A DNA stretch of 12,640 bases from Monoraphidium neglectum (GCF_000611645.1 NW_014013376.1:1-12640); one strand, 5' to 3'; counted from the stretch's first letter, positions 1 through 8,575 are shown. A program made the numbers and translations. The notes: a model not told the origin generated them from the letters alone.

Positions 1-39
<39 letters not shown>

Positions 40-69
40 ACACACACACACACACACATACATACACAC
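1..69. repeat. (CA)n dinucleotide microsatellite
   Basis: An almost pure CA repeat with one CACTCA interruption near base 33 and a CATACATACA decay at its right end. It occupies the left edge of the window, so its true length is unknown. It lies just upstream of the first recognisable exon of the large plus-strand gene and is probably intronic or 5' flanking. One frame stays open through it (Thr-His repeats), but that is a property of any CA run and is not evidence of coding. Confidence 0.95.
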
Positions 70-172
70 CTGCGCATCCTACGGCTCCCCTGCCTACCCC
101 AACGAAGCGGCTCCCTGTCTCCAGCACCCCCACGATACGCATCCAATACGCCCTGCGCGGCCCCCCCTCCAG

Positions 173-270
173 GAGCCGGCACCCGAGCTGTTCAGCTACC
201 CATCAAGCGCTCCGGCCTACGGGTCCACCACGGATGACAGCATACCTTACCACGCTGAATTCATGCGCAA
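173..270 (+). other. First recognisable exon of the PPR-like gene (uncertain 5' boundary)
   Basis: The acceptor is a C-rich tract ending CTCCAG at 172. An alternative acceptor, also phase 0, ends at 124. The frame reads EPAPELFSYPSSAPAYGS and continues to EFMRK. The donor I prefer is after 270 (GCAA|GTTGCA), leaving two bases that join the single base of the next exon (725) to complete a lysine codon. A second donor after 327 (CCTG|GTGGGG) has the same phase and would add 19 codons, so the choice is open. Codon third positions are C/G-rich here, which supports coding on the left of the ATG at 263. Confidence 0.4.
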
Positions 271-3200
271 GTTGCACCTCGGTTCCAGACAAGACGCGGC
301 TCACTCAGGGCCGGGCGAAGATCCCTGGTGGGGCAGGGCAAAGGGGGGGGGGACGGGGCAGACGGTGTTTTGGCAGAATCGTGGGGCGGTCTTTCGCTTC
401 GCGGCTCAGCTGGGCGGTCAGGCCTGCAGCACGCAATTTGGCTCGCTGGGCGTCTGCGGGCTGGATGAGTCACGGCGCGAGCGCCCCTGGCTGTCCGAGT
501 GTGCTGTGCAGCTCAGCGCCCAGGCCGCGCACAGGCACAATCCCCTGCCCGCAGGCGCTGTCGCCCGGCCCCAGGCATGCCCTCATACGCACGCGCGCAC
601 ACACTCGCAAACGCACATACGGCGTGCCCACCCTCCGGTCGTCCTGGCTTGCTGAACGGGAATCGCTCGTGCAGGGGCCCACCCACGATCCTGTCGCGCT
701 CGCCCTGCCCTGTCCTGCCTGCAGGTGGCAGTACATCGCTGCGCAGGTGGAGATTGAGCAGCGCGTCGCCGCCTCGGGCGAGCTGGCCCAGCGGCTGCTG
801 CTGCCGACGGCGCACTCATCCCCCGTGCCTGAAAACAAGCACAGGTGTGCACCCGTGCAGCCACCAAGATTGATTTCGTTCGTCGCGGGCCGTGTCTCCT
901 TGCATCCACCACTGTGGTCTGCTGCTGCTGCAACCGTTGCGGCAGCACCCCGGCGGCCCATCAGGCTGTGTCCCCCGGTACTCATGACGCGCGTTGGTGG
1001 TGGCCGCGAGGCCTCTCTCACTGGTTCGAGCCCGCACCAGTGGCCCCTTGCGTCCGCGCTCGCCACGCTGCCGTTGCACCCCGCGCCCCGCGCCGCAGCT
1101 GGGTCCTGGAGCCGCGCTCGCGCCTCGAGGCGGGCGTGCCGCCGCGGCTGCTGGCGGTCCTCAGAGAGGCCTTTGGCGACAAAGTTGTGCGGGGGTCTGC
1201 ACCTGTGCAGTCGGCGGCCAGGCAAGCTGTGGACCGCGAATTTGCGGGGTTCACGGCGACCACCAGGGGCTTCAATGTGGGGGCCGCACTGGCCATGGTG
1301 ACCTCGCGCCTGGGGCACACCCCGCCTGGCGCGGCCGGCAAGGCGCGGTTGTGGCTGGACCTCGCCCAGTTTGAGGCGGTCCTGTTGGACGAGGTGGTGC
1401 GAAGGGGTGTGGTTGCCAACGGCGCCCTGCCCGCCAAGCTGCTCGCTGACCTGGGGCCGGCCGCCGCGGCGGCGGCAGCAGCAGCGCGCAGCCCGGCCGC
1501 CGGGACGCGCGCCGGCGGTGCGGCGGCGGCGCTGTCAGAGGGGGAGCTGCTGTCTCTGCGCTGTGCGGGCGCTTTTGCCGCTTGCCAAGAGGCGCCGCTC
1601 GACGAGGCCTCGGCCCGCTGCGCGCGGCTGGCCGCGGCTGTTGCGGCCGCGGACGCGGAGGGTCTGCTGTCCGAGGCCGAGGCGGCGCGGTGCCGCGCGC
1701 TGCTGGACATGTCAGTGGCGCTGCTGCCTGCGCGCTGGGCGGCGCTGCCGGTGCCTCTCGGGGCGCCGGTGGCGCTGTACGAGCGCGGCCCCCTCAGCAC
1801 GATCGACTACCCTGGGGCGGCGCAGGAGCACCAATCCGCGCTGGAGGGGAGCATTGACCTGGCCATGGTGCGCACGCGCTCGATCCGCCCTGCTTCAAGC
1901 CACTGCTGGACGATGAATGCGGCATCAAACTACATCGCCACAGCAAGGCGTCGCCGCGCGCTTGGAGCAGCGCACTTGCTAGCAGCATATCCCCGGCTTG
2001 GAGCCCGTGGCGCGAACGCAGCCGTGCCCATCAAACCCAACATCTGCCGTCAACCCTAACATTCCACATGCCCACCTCGATTCCCGCCCAGGCGCTGTTC
2101 CGCCGCGCCCCTACAGCCCTGCTCACCGCCCGCCGCCGCGGCCGTGGCCCTGGCTCTGGCCCTGCTGGCGCGTGGCTGTCTACCCTGCGCCGCTCCACCT
2201 TCAGCTTCTGGGCTCAGAAGCTGGCCGCTGACAAGGACGCGGCCGGTCTGGAGGGCTTGGTTGTGGAGTTTGGGCGCGGCATCGGCACATGGGGGGACGA
2301 GGAGGACCAGCGGGCAGAGATGAAGGCGCTCGACGAGGCCGTGGCGTCGCTGCTGATAATCCTGGGCACCCAGCTGGAGGGGAGCTTGGACCTGGCTCTG
2401 GTGCGCGTGGGCTTGACCCGGCTTCAAGCCAAGGCTGGACGATGCACGGGACATCAAGCTGCAGCGCCACAGCAGGGCGATGCCACGCGCCTGCAGTAGC
2501 GTGTTCACCAGCGGCACAACCCCGGATTAACAGTCACAGGCGCCGACGCGGCTGCACCCATCAACCCCAAAATTCTGCCGCACCTCGACACATATGGTGC
2601 ACGCCCACCTATTTCCGCGCAGGCGCTCTTCCGCCGCGCCCACGAAGCCGACATCTCCACCCGCGGCCGCGGACACAGGCCCGGCCCCGGCTTTGGCCCT
2701 GGCGCGTGGCTGTCTACCCTGCGCCGCTCCACCCTCAATTTCTGGGCTCAGAAGCTGGCCGCTGACGGGGACGCAGCCGCGCTGGAGGGCTTGATTGTGG
2801 AATTTGGGCGCGGCGTCGGCGTGTGGGGAGACAAGGGCGGCCAGCGGGCGGAGATGCAGGCACTCGACGAGGCCGTAGCCTCGCTGCTGATAATCCTGGG
2901 CACCGAGCTGGAGGGGAGCTTGGATCTGGCCCTGGTGCGTGTGAGGTTGACCTGGCCTCAACCCTAGGCAAACGCTGGACGATGCACGCGGCATCAAACT
3001 GCAGCGCCACAGCAGGGCGATGCCATGCGCCTGCAGTATCGTGTTGACTAGCTGCTCAACCCCCAAAATCTGCCGTCGACTTACACGCCGCATGCCCACC
3101 TCAATTCCCGCGCAGGCGCTCTTCCGCCGCGCCCCTGAAGGCCTCGCCTCCACACGCGGCCATGGACACGGCCCTGGCCCTGGCTTTGGCCCTGGCGCGT

Positions 3201-6200
3201 GGCTGTCTACCCTGCGCCGCTCCACCCTCAACTTCTGGGCTCAAAAGCTGGCCGCTGACGAGGACGCAGCCTCGCTGGAGGGGGTGGTGGTGGAGTTTGG
3301 GCGGGGCATCGGCACATGGGGTGATGAGGACGAACGGTGGGCAGAGATGCAGGCGCTGGATGTGGCAGTGGTGGCCCTGCTGAGAGTGATGGGCGCAACA
3401 CCCGCAGGCACGGGCGGCGGCGACCGCGGCGACACGGGCCCTGCCGCCGCCCTGCGCCTCCTGCCCTTGCCGCCCGGGCCGCTGCCGCGCACGGGACACC
3501 ACATCATGAGCGAGGCGTGCCGCGTGGCCGGCAGCCGCAGCGGCAGCGGGGGCCTCGACGCGGCGCGGGAGGCGCTTGCAGAGGCGACGGCGGCGGTCGC
3601 AGGGTGGAACAGAGCGCACATATGTGATGAGGCCGCGGGCCAGCTGGACGCAGAGCTGACTAATCTCTTGGCAGACAGCCAGAAGGAGCAGGAAGATGGG
3701 TCAGGACAGGGCAGCGAGAGGGCGGCCCGGGCGCTCATCATCGCTCGCGCATACGAGCCGCTCGGCCGCCACCCCTCCCAAGAAGCGGCGCAGGCGCTGC
3801 TCCTTGCCGCGCCCCGCCTGGCGCCGCTGGTGCGGCTGGTCCGCCGCCGCGGCGCCCGCAGCGCGGTGCTGTCCGCGACTCTCGTCAGGGCCGCGGCTGA
3901 CGTCGGGCGGCAGGAGCTCGGTGTGCAGCTGCTGCGAACCGCCTGGCGCGGCGGGCAGCTGGCTGGCACGCGCCTGAGCGAAGCCCTGTCCGAGCTGGTT
4001 GTTGGTTTCTCGCGGCAGCGCGATCATGCGGGGGCGCTGCGCATGTTGCGCCTCGCGCAAACCGGGGAGCTGGGGCAACTGCCCGGCACACGGCGGCCGC
4101 CGCTGCCAGGCGCACCCGTGCCGCTGCCGGCTGAAGCTGTTGCGGCGCTGGTGGCATGTCTCACAGCTGCCAAGGCACGTGCCTCGTCGACGGCGCCGGG
4201 GCCGCCGGCCGCGGCGGTCATGGAGGCGTTTGACTGCTTATGCCAGACGGCCGGCGGCGACGGGGCGGCTGTCGGTCTGCTGGATGGGGCAATGGTCGAC
4301 GGAGTGCTGGCGGCCTTGGCTCAGCAGGGCAACCACGAGCGCGCCTGGGCCCTCGTGGCCGCCGTAGGTGGCCCCTGCACTTACAAAGGCGCCGGCGCCC
4401 TCGCCGCGCTCACGGCCGCGTGGGGTGCGCTGCCCGCCGCCGCTGCCCAACCACCAACGGCCGTCTTGCAGACCGCGGCGGAGGAAGCAGCGGCGCACGG
4501 CGCGGTGGCCGACGCGCGGCGCCTGCTCGGCCTGCTGGCACGCTCAACGGGTGGCGCGGGCGGCCCTGAGGCCGCCCTGGCGCTAAGCGACGATGCGCTC
4601 CACTCGTACCTCCTGGCTCACGTGGCTGCCGGCGACCTCGGCCGCGCCACTGTGCTGGCGTCGGCAATCAGGGACGGCGGCCGCCCACTGCCGCCGCAGA
4701 CTTGGGCAGATGTGCTGCGCAGTTGCAGGGCCGGCAGGGAGGAGCAGGCCACGGCCAGTGAGCTGTGGCTGATGGCGCACGAGAGCCTGGTCGCAGAGGC
4801 ACAAGCGGCGATCGCTGACGCGGCGCGAGAGGCCAGGGGAGATGGCGGCGGGCGCGCCGCCGCGCTGGGTCGGGCGCTGGAGTGCGCTCTGTCTTCGGCA
4901 GCAGTTGACGAGGACGGCTTTGCTGCGCGTACAGCCTGTGCAGCCTCTGCCCGCGCAACCGCCGCCGCGGCAGCGGGGCAGGAGGACGCGGCACGCGAGC
5001 AGCTGCGTCTCGCGGCCGGCTGGCAGGCCATCACATGCGCCGCGGCCGAGGTGCGGCTCGAGCTTGCCGCTTGCTGCGCCAGTGCCGCCGCAGACGCCCC
5101 AGACCAATGGTTCCGCCTGCCCAACGGCGCCAGCGGCTGGTGTGAGGCGCAGCGGCTGGCGCTGCTGCTGTGCTCGGCTGCGGGACTGCACGCGGCAGTG
5201 TTGGATCTGTACCAGGAGTACCGGCAGGCGGTATGGCGCTTGGATCTCGAGGACGGCGTGCTGGAGGCGGCGCTGGTGGCGGCCACTGCAGAACCGGAGC
5301 TGGTGTTTGGTTCCACGGGTGTGAAGAGGGGGAGACCGACAAGAGCGTTTGGGCGCCCCCTCTTGTTCAAACATGTCGATGGGCAACCTGAATTTTGGTG
5401 TCGCGGAGGGAAGCCCTATGCGGGTCGCACGTGCAGGCACTTCCTCTGGGCATCTGCCCCTCCCAGACTGATGTGTTGATGCCTTCTCCGCTCACTCATC
5501 AACCACGCCCCCCCCCCCCAAACCCCAGCCCCAGCCTCTATTCTGGTGACCGCCCAGAAGCTCTGCCCAGATGGCGCCACCTGGGCGCCCCGCAGCCCGG
5601 CCGCCTGGCCCGCCTTTGTCCGCGCCCGCGCCAGCGACGGCAAGAGCGCGGCTGCGGCGGCGAGCGCCGGCGGGGCATCTGTCGTGATTGAGGGCTTAGA
5701 GCAGTTTTTGTTGGAGGGAGGGGCGCTGTGGGTGGCGGGGTCGGAGGAGTTGCAGGGATTCCCTCCAGACGCAGTGGAGGGTGGTATGGAGCTGCTGGCA
5801 GACTGCGCGGTCGCAGAGCCGCAGGCCGCCGCGCGGATGGCGCGCCGCCTGCTCGCGCTGTGCGAGTTCCGCGGCGGTGCGGCGGCGGCGGCGGTTGGCG
5901 GCGATAGGAAGGGGGCCGCGGCGAGGGGAGCAAGGGCGGGCGTGGCCGGGGGCGGCGGCGGGCGTGGTGGGCGGGCAAAGCGTGCAGGGGATCAACCGGC
6001 GCTGCCAGTGGCAGACGCAGGCGTGTGTGCGGCGGCGGCTGGCGCGCTGGTGGCAGCTGGCGAGGTGGCCGAGGGCTTGGGGCTGTTCTGTCGTGCGTCT
6101 GAGATGGCGCGGACGGATGAAGCCGGCCCTGACGGCAGCGGAAGCTGTGCCGCCCGTGTGCACGCGTCGCTGCAGGCGACGGCAGCGCGTCTGGCGCAGC

Positions 6201-6761
6201 AGCTGCTAGCTGCAGGCCGCGCGGTCGCCCTAGCGCCGCTGCTGCGGCTGCTGTCTGCCGCGGGCGTTGAGCGGCTGTCGTGCGCGGCCCTCCTGTCATG
6301 CCTTATTGACTCACTGGTGAGACCCTGGGTGCACTCATTTGACTGACTCTGTGCTGTGGAAGATGGGAGGCTGGGCGCCCCTCATTAGGGCTGTGGCTAC
6401 CGTATTATGACTGCGCTGAGCCGGAGCAAATGGCGGCTGCTTGAGCAGTGCATAAGTCAGCGCCCGAGCAGCAAACTAACAGCGCTCTGCGCCACCTGAA
6501 AAATGAGCGGTATGTAGCCTGCAAAGCCCTGCCTATTCCACATCCGCCGTCTCGTCCCCGCTTTTATTCTAGGATGACATCAGCGCTGACGAAGCAATGG
6601 GAGCTGAGTTTGGGCAGCCCTTCTTGGACGATCTAGAGCGACTGGCTTATGAGGACGCAGCCCCCCTGGGCACGGGCCGGGCCAAGGTGCTGCTGCCGCG
6701 CCCAGAGTCAGCGTTTGACTTTGTGGCGGCGCGCGAAGAGCTGCAGCGCGCTCTGGGGTGA
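173..6761 (+). CDS. Large PPR-like alpha-solenoid protein, eight predicted exons, 5' partial
   Basis: Predicted exons are 173-270, 725-844, 1099-1867, 2092-2400, 2623-2934, 3116-5318, 5535-6316 and 6573-6761 (TGA at 6759). All junctions keep phase and the sum gives about 1,593 residues. There is no convincing start codon, so the 5' end probably lies left of the window. The protein is Ala/Leu/Arg-rich and built of short amphipathic helix pairs. The clearest unit is at 4595-4699: exactly 35 codons, starting ALHSYLLAHV, with AAGDLGRA at the helix turn, followed by the next unit TWADVLRSCRAG. This is typical of pentatricopeptide (PPR) repeats. Weaker hairpins lie at 3866-4075, about 4290-4370 and about 6015-6115. 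PPR proteins usually bind organellar RNA; that role here is inferred by family. A Gly/Arg-rich RGG-like insert lies at about 5925-5990. The donor at 5318 and acceptor at 5535 are the least certain. Exons four and five are tandem duplicates of the start of exon six. Other helical-repeat families (TPR, OPR) cannot be excluded. Confidence 0.6.
271..724 (+). other. Intron of the PPR-like gene with G-run and CA-rich stretch
   Basis: A 454-base predicted intron ends in CCTGTCCTGCCTGCAG, a strong pyrimidine tract plus acceptor. It holds a run of ten G at 343-352 and a CA-rich stretch at about 580-625. Several long frames cross it on both strands, which is expected at this base composition. I see no independent gene in it. 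Confidence 0.45.
2092..2400 (+). other. Duplicated exon A of the PPR-like gene (103 codons)
   Basis: Acceptor CCGCCCAG ends at 2091 and donor GTGCGC begins at 2401; phase 0 at both ends. It encodes ALFRRAP, a variable Arg/Gly-rich linker, then the conserved core GAWLSTLRRSTFSFWAQKL. After that come LVVEFGRGIGTWGDEED and an amphipathic helix ending in GTQLEGSLDLAL. The last eight residues (LEGSLDLAL region) come from the tail of the upstream exon, so the exon is a chimera. If the following intron were retained, a TAG at 2497 would end translation. Confidence 0.7.
2623..2934 (+). other. Duplicated exon B of the PPR-like gene (104 codons)
   Basis: Acceptor TTCCGCGCAG ends at 2622 and donor GTGCGT begins at 2935; phase 0 at both ends. 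The exon encodes ALFRRAHEAD, a GPGPGFGPG linker, the core WLSTLRRSTLNFWAQKLAAD, then LIVEFGRGVGVWGDKGG, and ends GTELEGSLDLAL. The linker and core match the start of exon six (3116 on) more closely than exon A does, while the 3' tail is shared with exon A. The frame contains no internal ATG-led ORF long enough to stand out, so it would be missed by simple ORF scanning. A TAG at 2965 lies in frame in the following intron. Confidence 0.7.
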
Positions 6762-7250
6762 ACCTTGGCATGCGGGAAGCGTGGGTGTGAGGCAACAGCT
6801 CGCCACAGCTATGCAGGGGGTTTGACGCAAGGTATCTTGTTTTGCAACTCTTTGGGCTGTGTGCAGCCTCTCAGTCGCTGCTGAGTGGTTGCTGTGTCAA
6901 TCATATGTGTACAAATCACCATAATCACATCTCCCTTGCATTCACGTCAGCTTTCTGCTTCGCATCTTCCTCTTGCGTACTTGTTTGGGTTTTTAACCCC
7001 ATTGTCAGGAGTAAATATGTTCTTCTGCTGCATCAGCTGGCAGCCAAGGGGGAGTCCTCACAGAATGAGTACACCGTACTGGAGGTCATTGGGAGCAAGT
7101 CAGAAGCATCAGCTCATTTACAAAGGCCCTGGCATAATGCCACACAAGCAAAGGGAAAATGCAGCAGCTTGGTTGGCAGACGGGCAAAGGAAAGCCCGCC
7201 GCCGTTCCAGAGCCCACCACGAGGAGGTGTGCTGCAATCGGGCTCCAAAA
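6762..7250. other. Gene-free stretch, probable 3' UTR and downstream flank of the PPR-like gene
   Basis: GC content falls right after the stop at 6761, as expected for a 3' UTR. I see no TGTAA (the usual green-algal poly(A) signal) close to the stop. The nearest ones are at 7370-7374 and 7575-7579. An open frame crosses 6842-7504 but runs through a minisatellite and has no recognisable domain, so I do not call it a gene. Confidence 0.4.
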
Positions 7251-7350
7251 AACGCAAGCAGGCAAAAACGCAAGCAGGCAAACACACCGAGCAGGCAAAC
7301 GAAGCAGGCAAACGAAGCAGGCAAACCAACCAGGCAAACCAAGCAGGCGC
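7251..7350. repeat. Minisatellite, about 13-base unit CAGGCAAACGAAG
   Basis: About seven units beginning CAGGCAAA. The first two are longer (16-17 bases); the next four are 13 bases (two CAGGCAAACGAAG, then CAGGCAAACCAAC and CAGGCAAACCAAG), with a decayed end CAGGCGCAC. The unit length is not a multiple of three and varies, which argues against a coding role. Confidence 0.85.
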
Positions 7351-7530
7351 ACACACGATCATGCATAGATGTAAGTATTGCGCCGCTCTCCTCCTCTCCT
7401 CTCCGCCGCTCGCCTCCACCAAAATGGCTCGCTGCTCTGCGGCTGTGGGACGAGGAGAGGTGGCAATGCTTGAACCCCCTGGCTTGATCCCCATGTTCCA
7501 CTAGCGCCCCACCAATGGTGCAGGTGGCCT

Positions 7531-7706
7531 GTAGCCGGATGGTAGACTGTAGCTGGATGGTAACCGTAGCCGGATGTAAACTGTAGCCGGATGTAGACTG
7601 TAGCCGGATGTAGACGGTAGCCAATTGGTAGAAAGTAGCCGGATGGTAGACTGTAGCCATTTGGTAGAAAGTAGCCGGATGGTGGACCGTAGCGGGATCA
7701 TAGACC
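7531..7706. repeat. Minisatellite of ten 17/18-base units, GTAGCCGGATGGTAGACT
   Basis: Ten units each begin GTAG. Unit lengths are 18, 17, 17, 17, 17, 18, 18, 18, 18 and about 18 bases. Two variants occur: one with CCGGATG(G)TAGACT and one with CCAATTGGTAGAAA or CCATTTGGTAGAAA. In the second half the variants alternate, a higher-order two-unit repeat. Mixed 17/18 lengths shift the reading frame, so this is not a protein repeat. Confidence 0.9.
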
Positions 7707-8060
7707 CGAGTCCTGGAAGCAGAGCTGGGCAGTGCAGAGGGGAGGGGGTGAGTCCTGGTGGCGCGCGCACTGCCGCCGCGCAAGCAGCGGCAGCCCGCGC
7801 GCCTTGCAAGAAGGAACCTTCTAAGCAATTCAAGTAACAATCACAGCATATTTGGTGGGGCGACAGTGCACGACGACGGAGGTGTGTGTTGTGAGAGGCC
7901 AGAGGTGGGGCCATGCAAGTGTTTGCGAGGCACCGCGGCGGCCACGTGGAGATGAGTGCCGCGCTGCCATGTCATCGGGGAGGCCAAATCACTAGGCACA
8001 TCCATGTGTTGCACAGGTGTTGATGGGCAGCATACTAGGTGAGTTGGCTGATGGGCTCAC
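7707..8060. other. Intergenic stretch without a recognisable gene
   Basis: Between the GTAG minisatellite and the AT-rich islet I see no exon with good splice sites and coding-like third positions. The only local structure is a short inverted repeat, TAGGTGAG at 8036-8043 and CTCACCTA at 8056-8063, with a 12-base loop. Confidence 0.4.
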
Positions 8061-8282
8061 CTACATATGCTGCAGGTCAAACGATTGACCCCATGCAGGT
8101 GACGCCGTTCCAGCACACGGAATCCAAAAAATAATGAATCTATATTCTAATTCATCAGCATAACGTTCTTTTTGCGCTCCTTCACGCAACATTCGCGATC
8201 TAGCGACTGCATCAAACTCCGCCGTACGCCTTTTCTCTGCGCGATCCCGGCTGAAGTGGCTGCAATTACATGATATAAGCAT
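8061..8282 (-). other. AT-rich islet with a protein-like 73-codon minus-strand frame, unidentified
   Basis: Bases 8121-8170 have 12 G/C out of 50 (24 percent), far below the surroundings. Read on the minus strand, the frame from 8282 to 8061 is open. From about 8245 to 8120 it gives a highly charged, helix-like segment including RAEKRRTAEFDAVARSR and KERYADELEYRF. Its codons favour GAA, GAT, TAT, ATT, TTA and AGA, unlike the C/G-ending codons of the two main genes. I do not recognise the protein. It could be a fragment transferred from an organelle, bacterium or virus, a remnant of a mobile element, or an accident of composition. There is also a possible acceptor, TGTAATTGCAG, near 8262 on the minus strand. 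Confidence 0.3.
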
Positions 8283-8304
8283 GATAGATCATCACCTACC
8301 CCAG

Positions 8305-8404
8305 AAGTATGCGATCTTGCGCACCGCTCTCAGCGACACCCACGCTGGCACCACGCAGCCCACGCAGCCGCTGCCCATGCCGACCCTGCGCAAGCCCAGC
8401 AGCG
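8305..8404 (+). other. Possible orphan exon or exon remnant
   Basis: After CACCTACCCCAG (acceptor-like, ends 8304) a frame begins KYAILRTALSDTHAG and ends KPSS before GCG|GTATTG. Nearly all third positions are G or C, as in the two main genes. No partner exons of matching phase could be identified on either side, so this may be a chance run. Confidence 0.2.
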
Positions 8405-8455
8405 GTATTGCTTGTTTAAAGTGGTGTGCAATCCTTACGAAGTGCTGTAGCCCGC

Positions 8456-8575
8456 AGGTAGCCACACGTGCGCTCTGCGTGCGTGCATACGTTCGGGTGT
8501 GCGTGTGTGTGCATGCGCGCGTGCGTGCGTGTACGCGTCCGTGCGTGCGTGTGCCTGTACGTGCATGCGCGCCTG
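8456..8575. repeat. Degenerate GT/GC alternating purine-pyrimidine tract
   Basis: A run of GTGCGTGC-type and GTGTGTGT-type dinucleotides with interruptions. Alternating purine-pyrimidine tracts of this kind can form left-handed DNA. No gene is seen in it. Confidence 0.7.

Larger units (their letters stand above)
1841..3395 (+). repeat. Three-copy tandem duplication (about 532, 535 and 488 bases) spanning exon-intron-exon
   Basis: Copies are about 1841-2372, 2373-2907 and 2908-3395. Each starts with CTGGAGGGGAGC, the tail of an exon, and contains a donor (GTGCGC, GTGCGC, GTGCGT). Each then has an intron with shared segments such as GCTGGACGATG and CGCCACAGCA, an acceptor (CCCAG or CGCAG), and an exon opening GCGCT(G/C)TTCCGCCGCGCC. 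The third copy runs into unique sequence after about 3394. Copies two and three are nearly identical over the block around 2700-2760 and 3190-3255. Copy one is more diverged. The third copy has a shorter intron (181 bases against 224 and 222). The structure is explained by unequal exchange or replication slippage that joined the exon-six body back to the tail of exon three. Confidence 0.9.

Noticed and set aside
1020..1042. GGTTCGAGCCC, a match to a tRNA B box
   Set aside because: The flanking bases cannot pair as a T stem, no A box or acceptor stem is present, and it lies in an intron.
234..1301. Plus-strand 355-codon frame read without splicing
   Set aside because: Only 725-844 of it is predicted to be coding. 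The rest runs through introns, and the frame is wrong for the exon starting at 1099.
470..1800. Minus-strand frames of 282 and 260 codons
   Set aside because: They cross predicted exons and introns of the plus-strand gene, show no domain, and mirror its third-position bias.
1794..3231. A minus-strand peptide pattern (ALLWRCSLM and neighbours) recurring three times
   Set aside because: It recurs only because the DNA is tandemly duplicated; part of it lies opposite introns of the plus-strand gene.
4583..5440. Long open frames on the minus strand (285 and 250 codons) opposite exon six
   Set aside because: At this GC content stop codons are rare on both strands. The plus strand has the PPR-like repeats and phase-matched splice sites, while the minus frames give Arg/Pro/Ser-rich nonsense.
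5319..5479. Unspliced continuation of exon six to the TGA at 5477
   Set aside because: Third-position bias is lost after about 5318, and a GT-AG intron with a long C tract (5508-5519) restores a helical protein in phase at 5535.
6842..7504. 220-codon plus-strand frame in the downstream flank
   Set aside because: It passes through the CAGGCAAACGAAG array, has no domain and lacks third-position bias.
7251..7706. CRISPR-like array
   Set aside because: Units are contiguous tandem repeats without unique spacers, in a eukaryotic setting.
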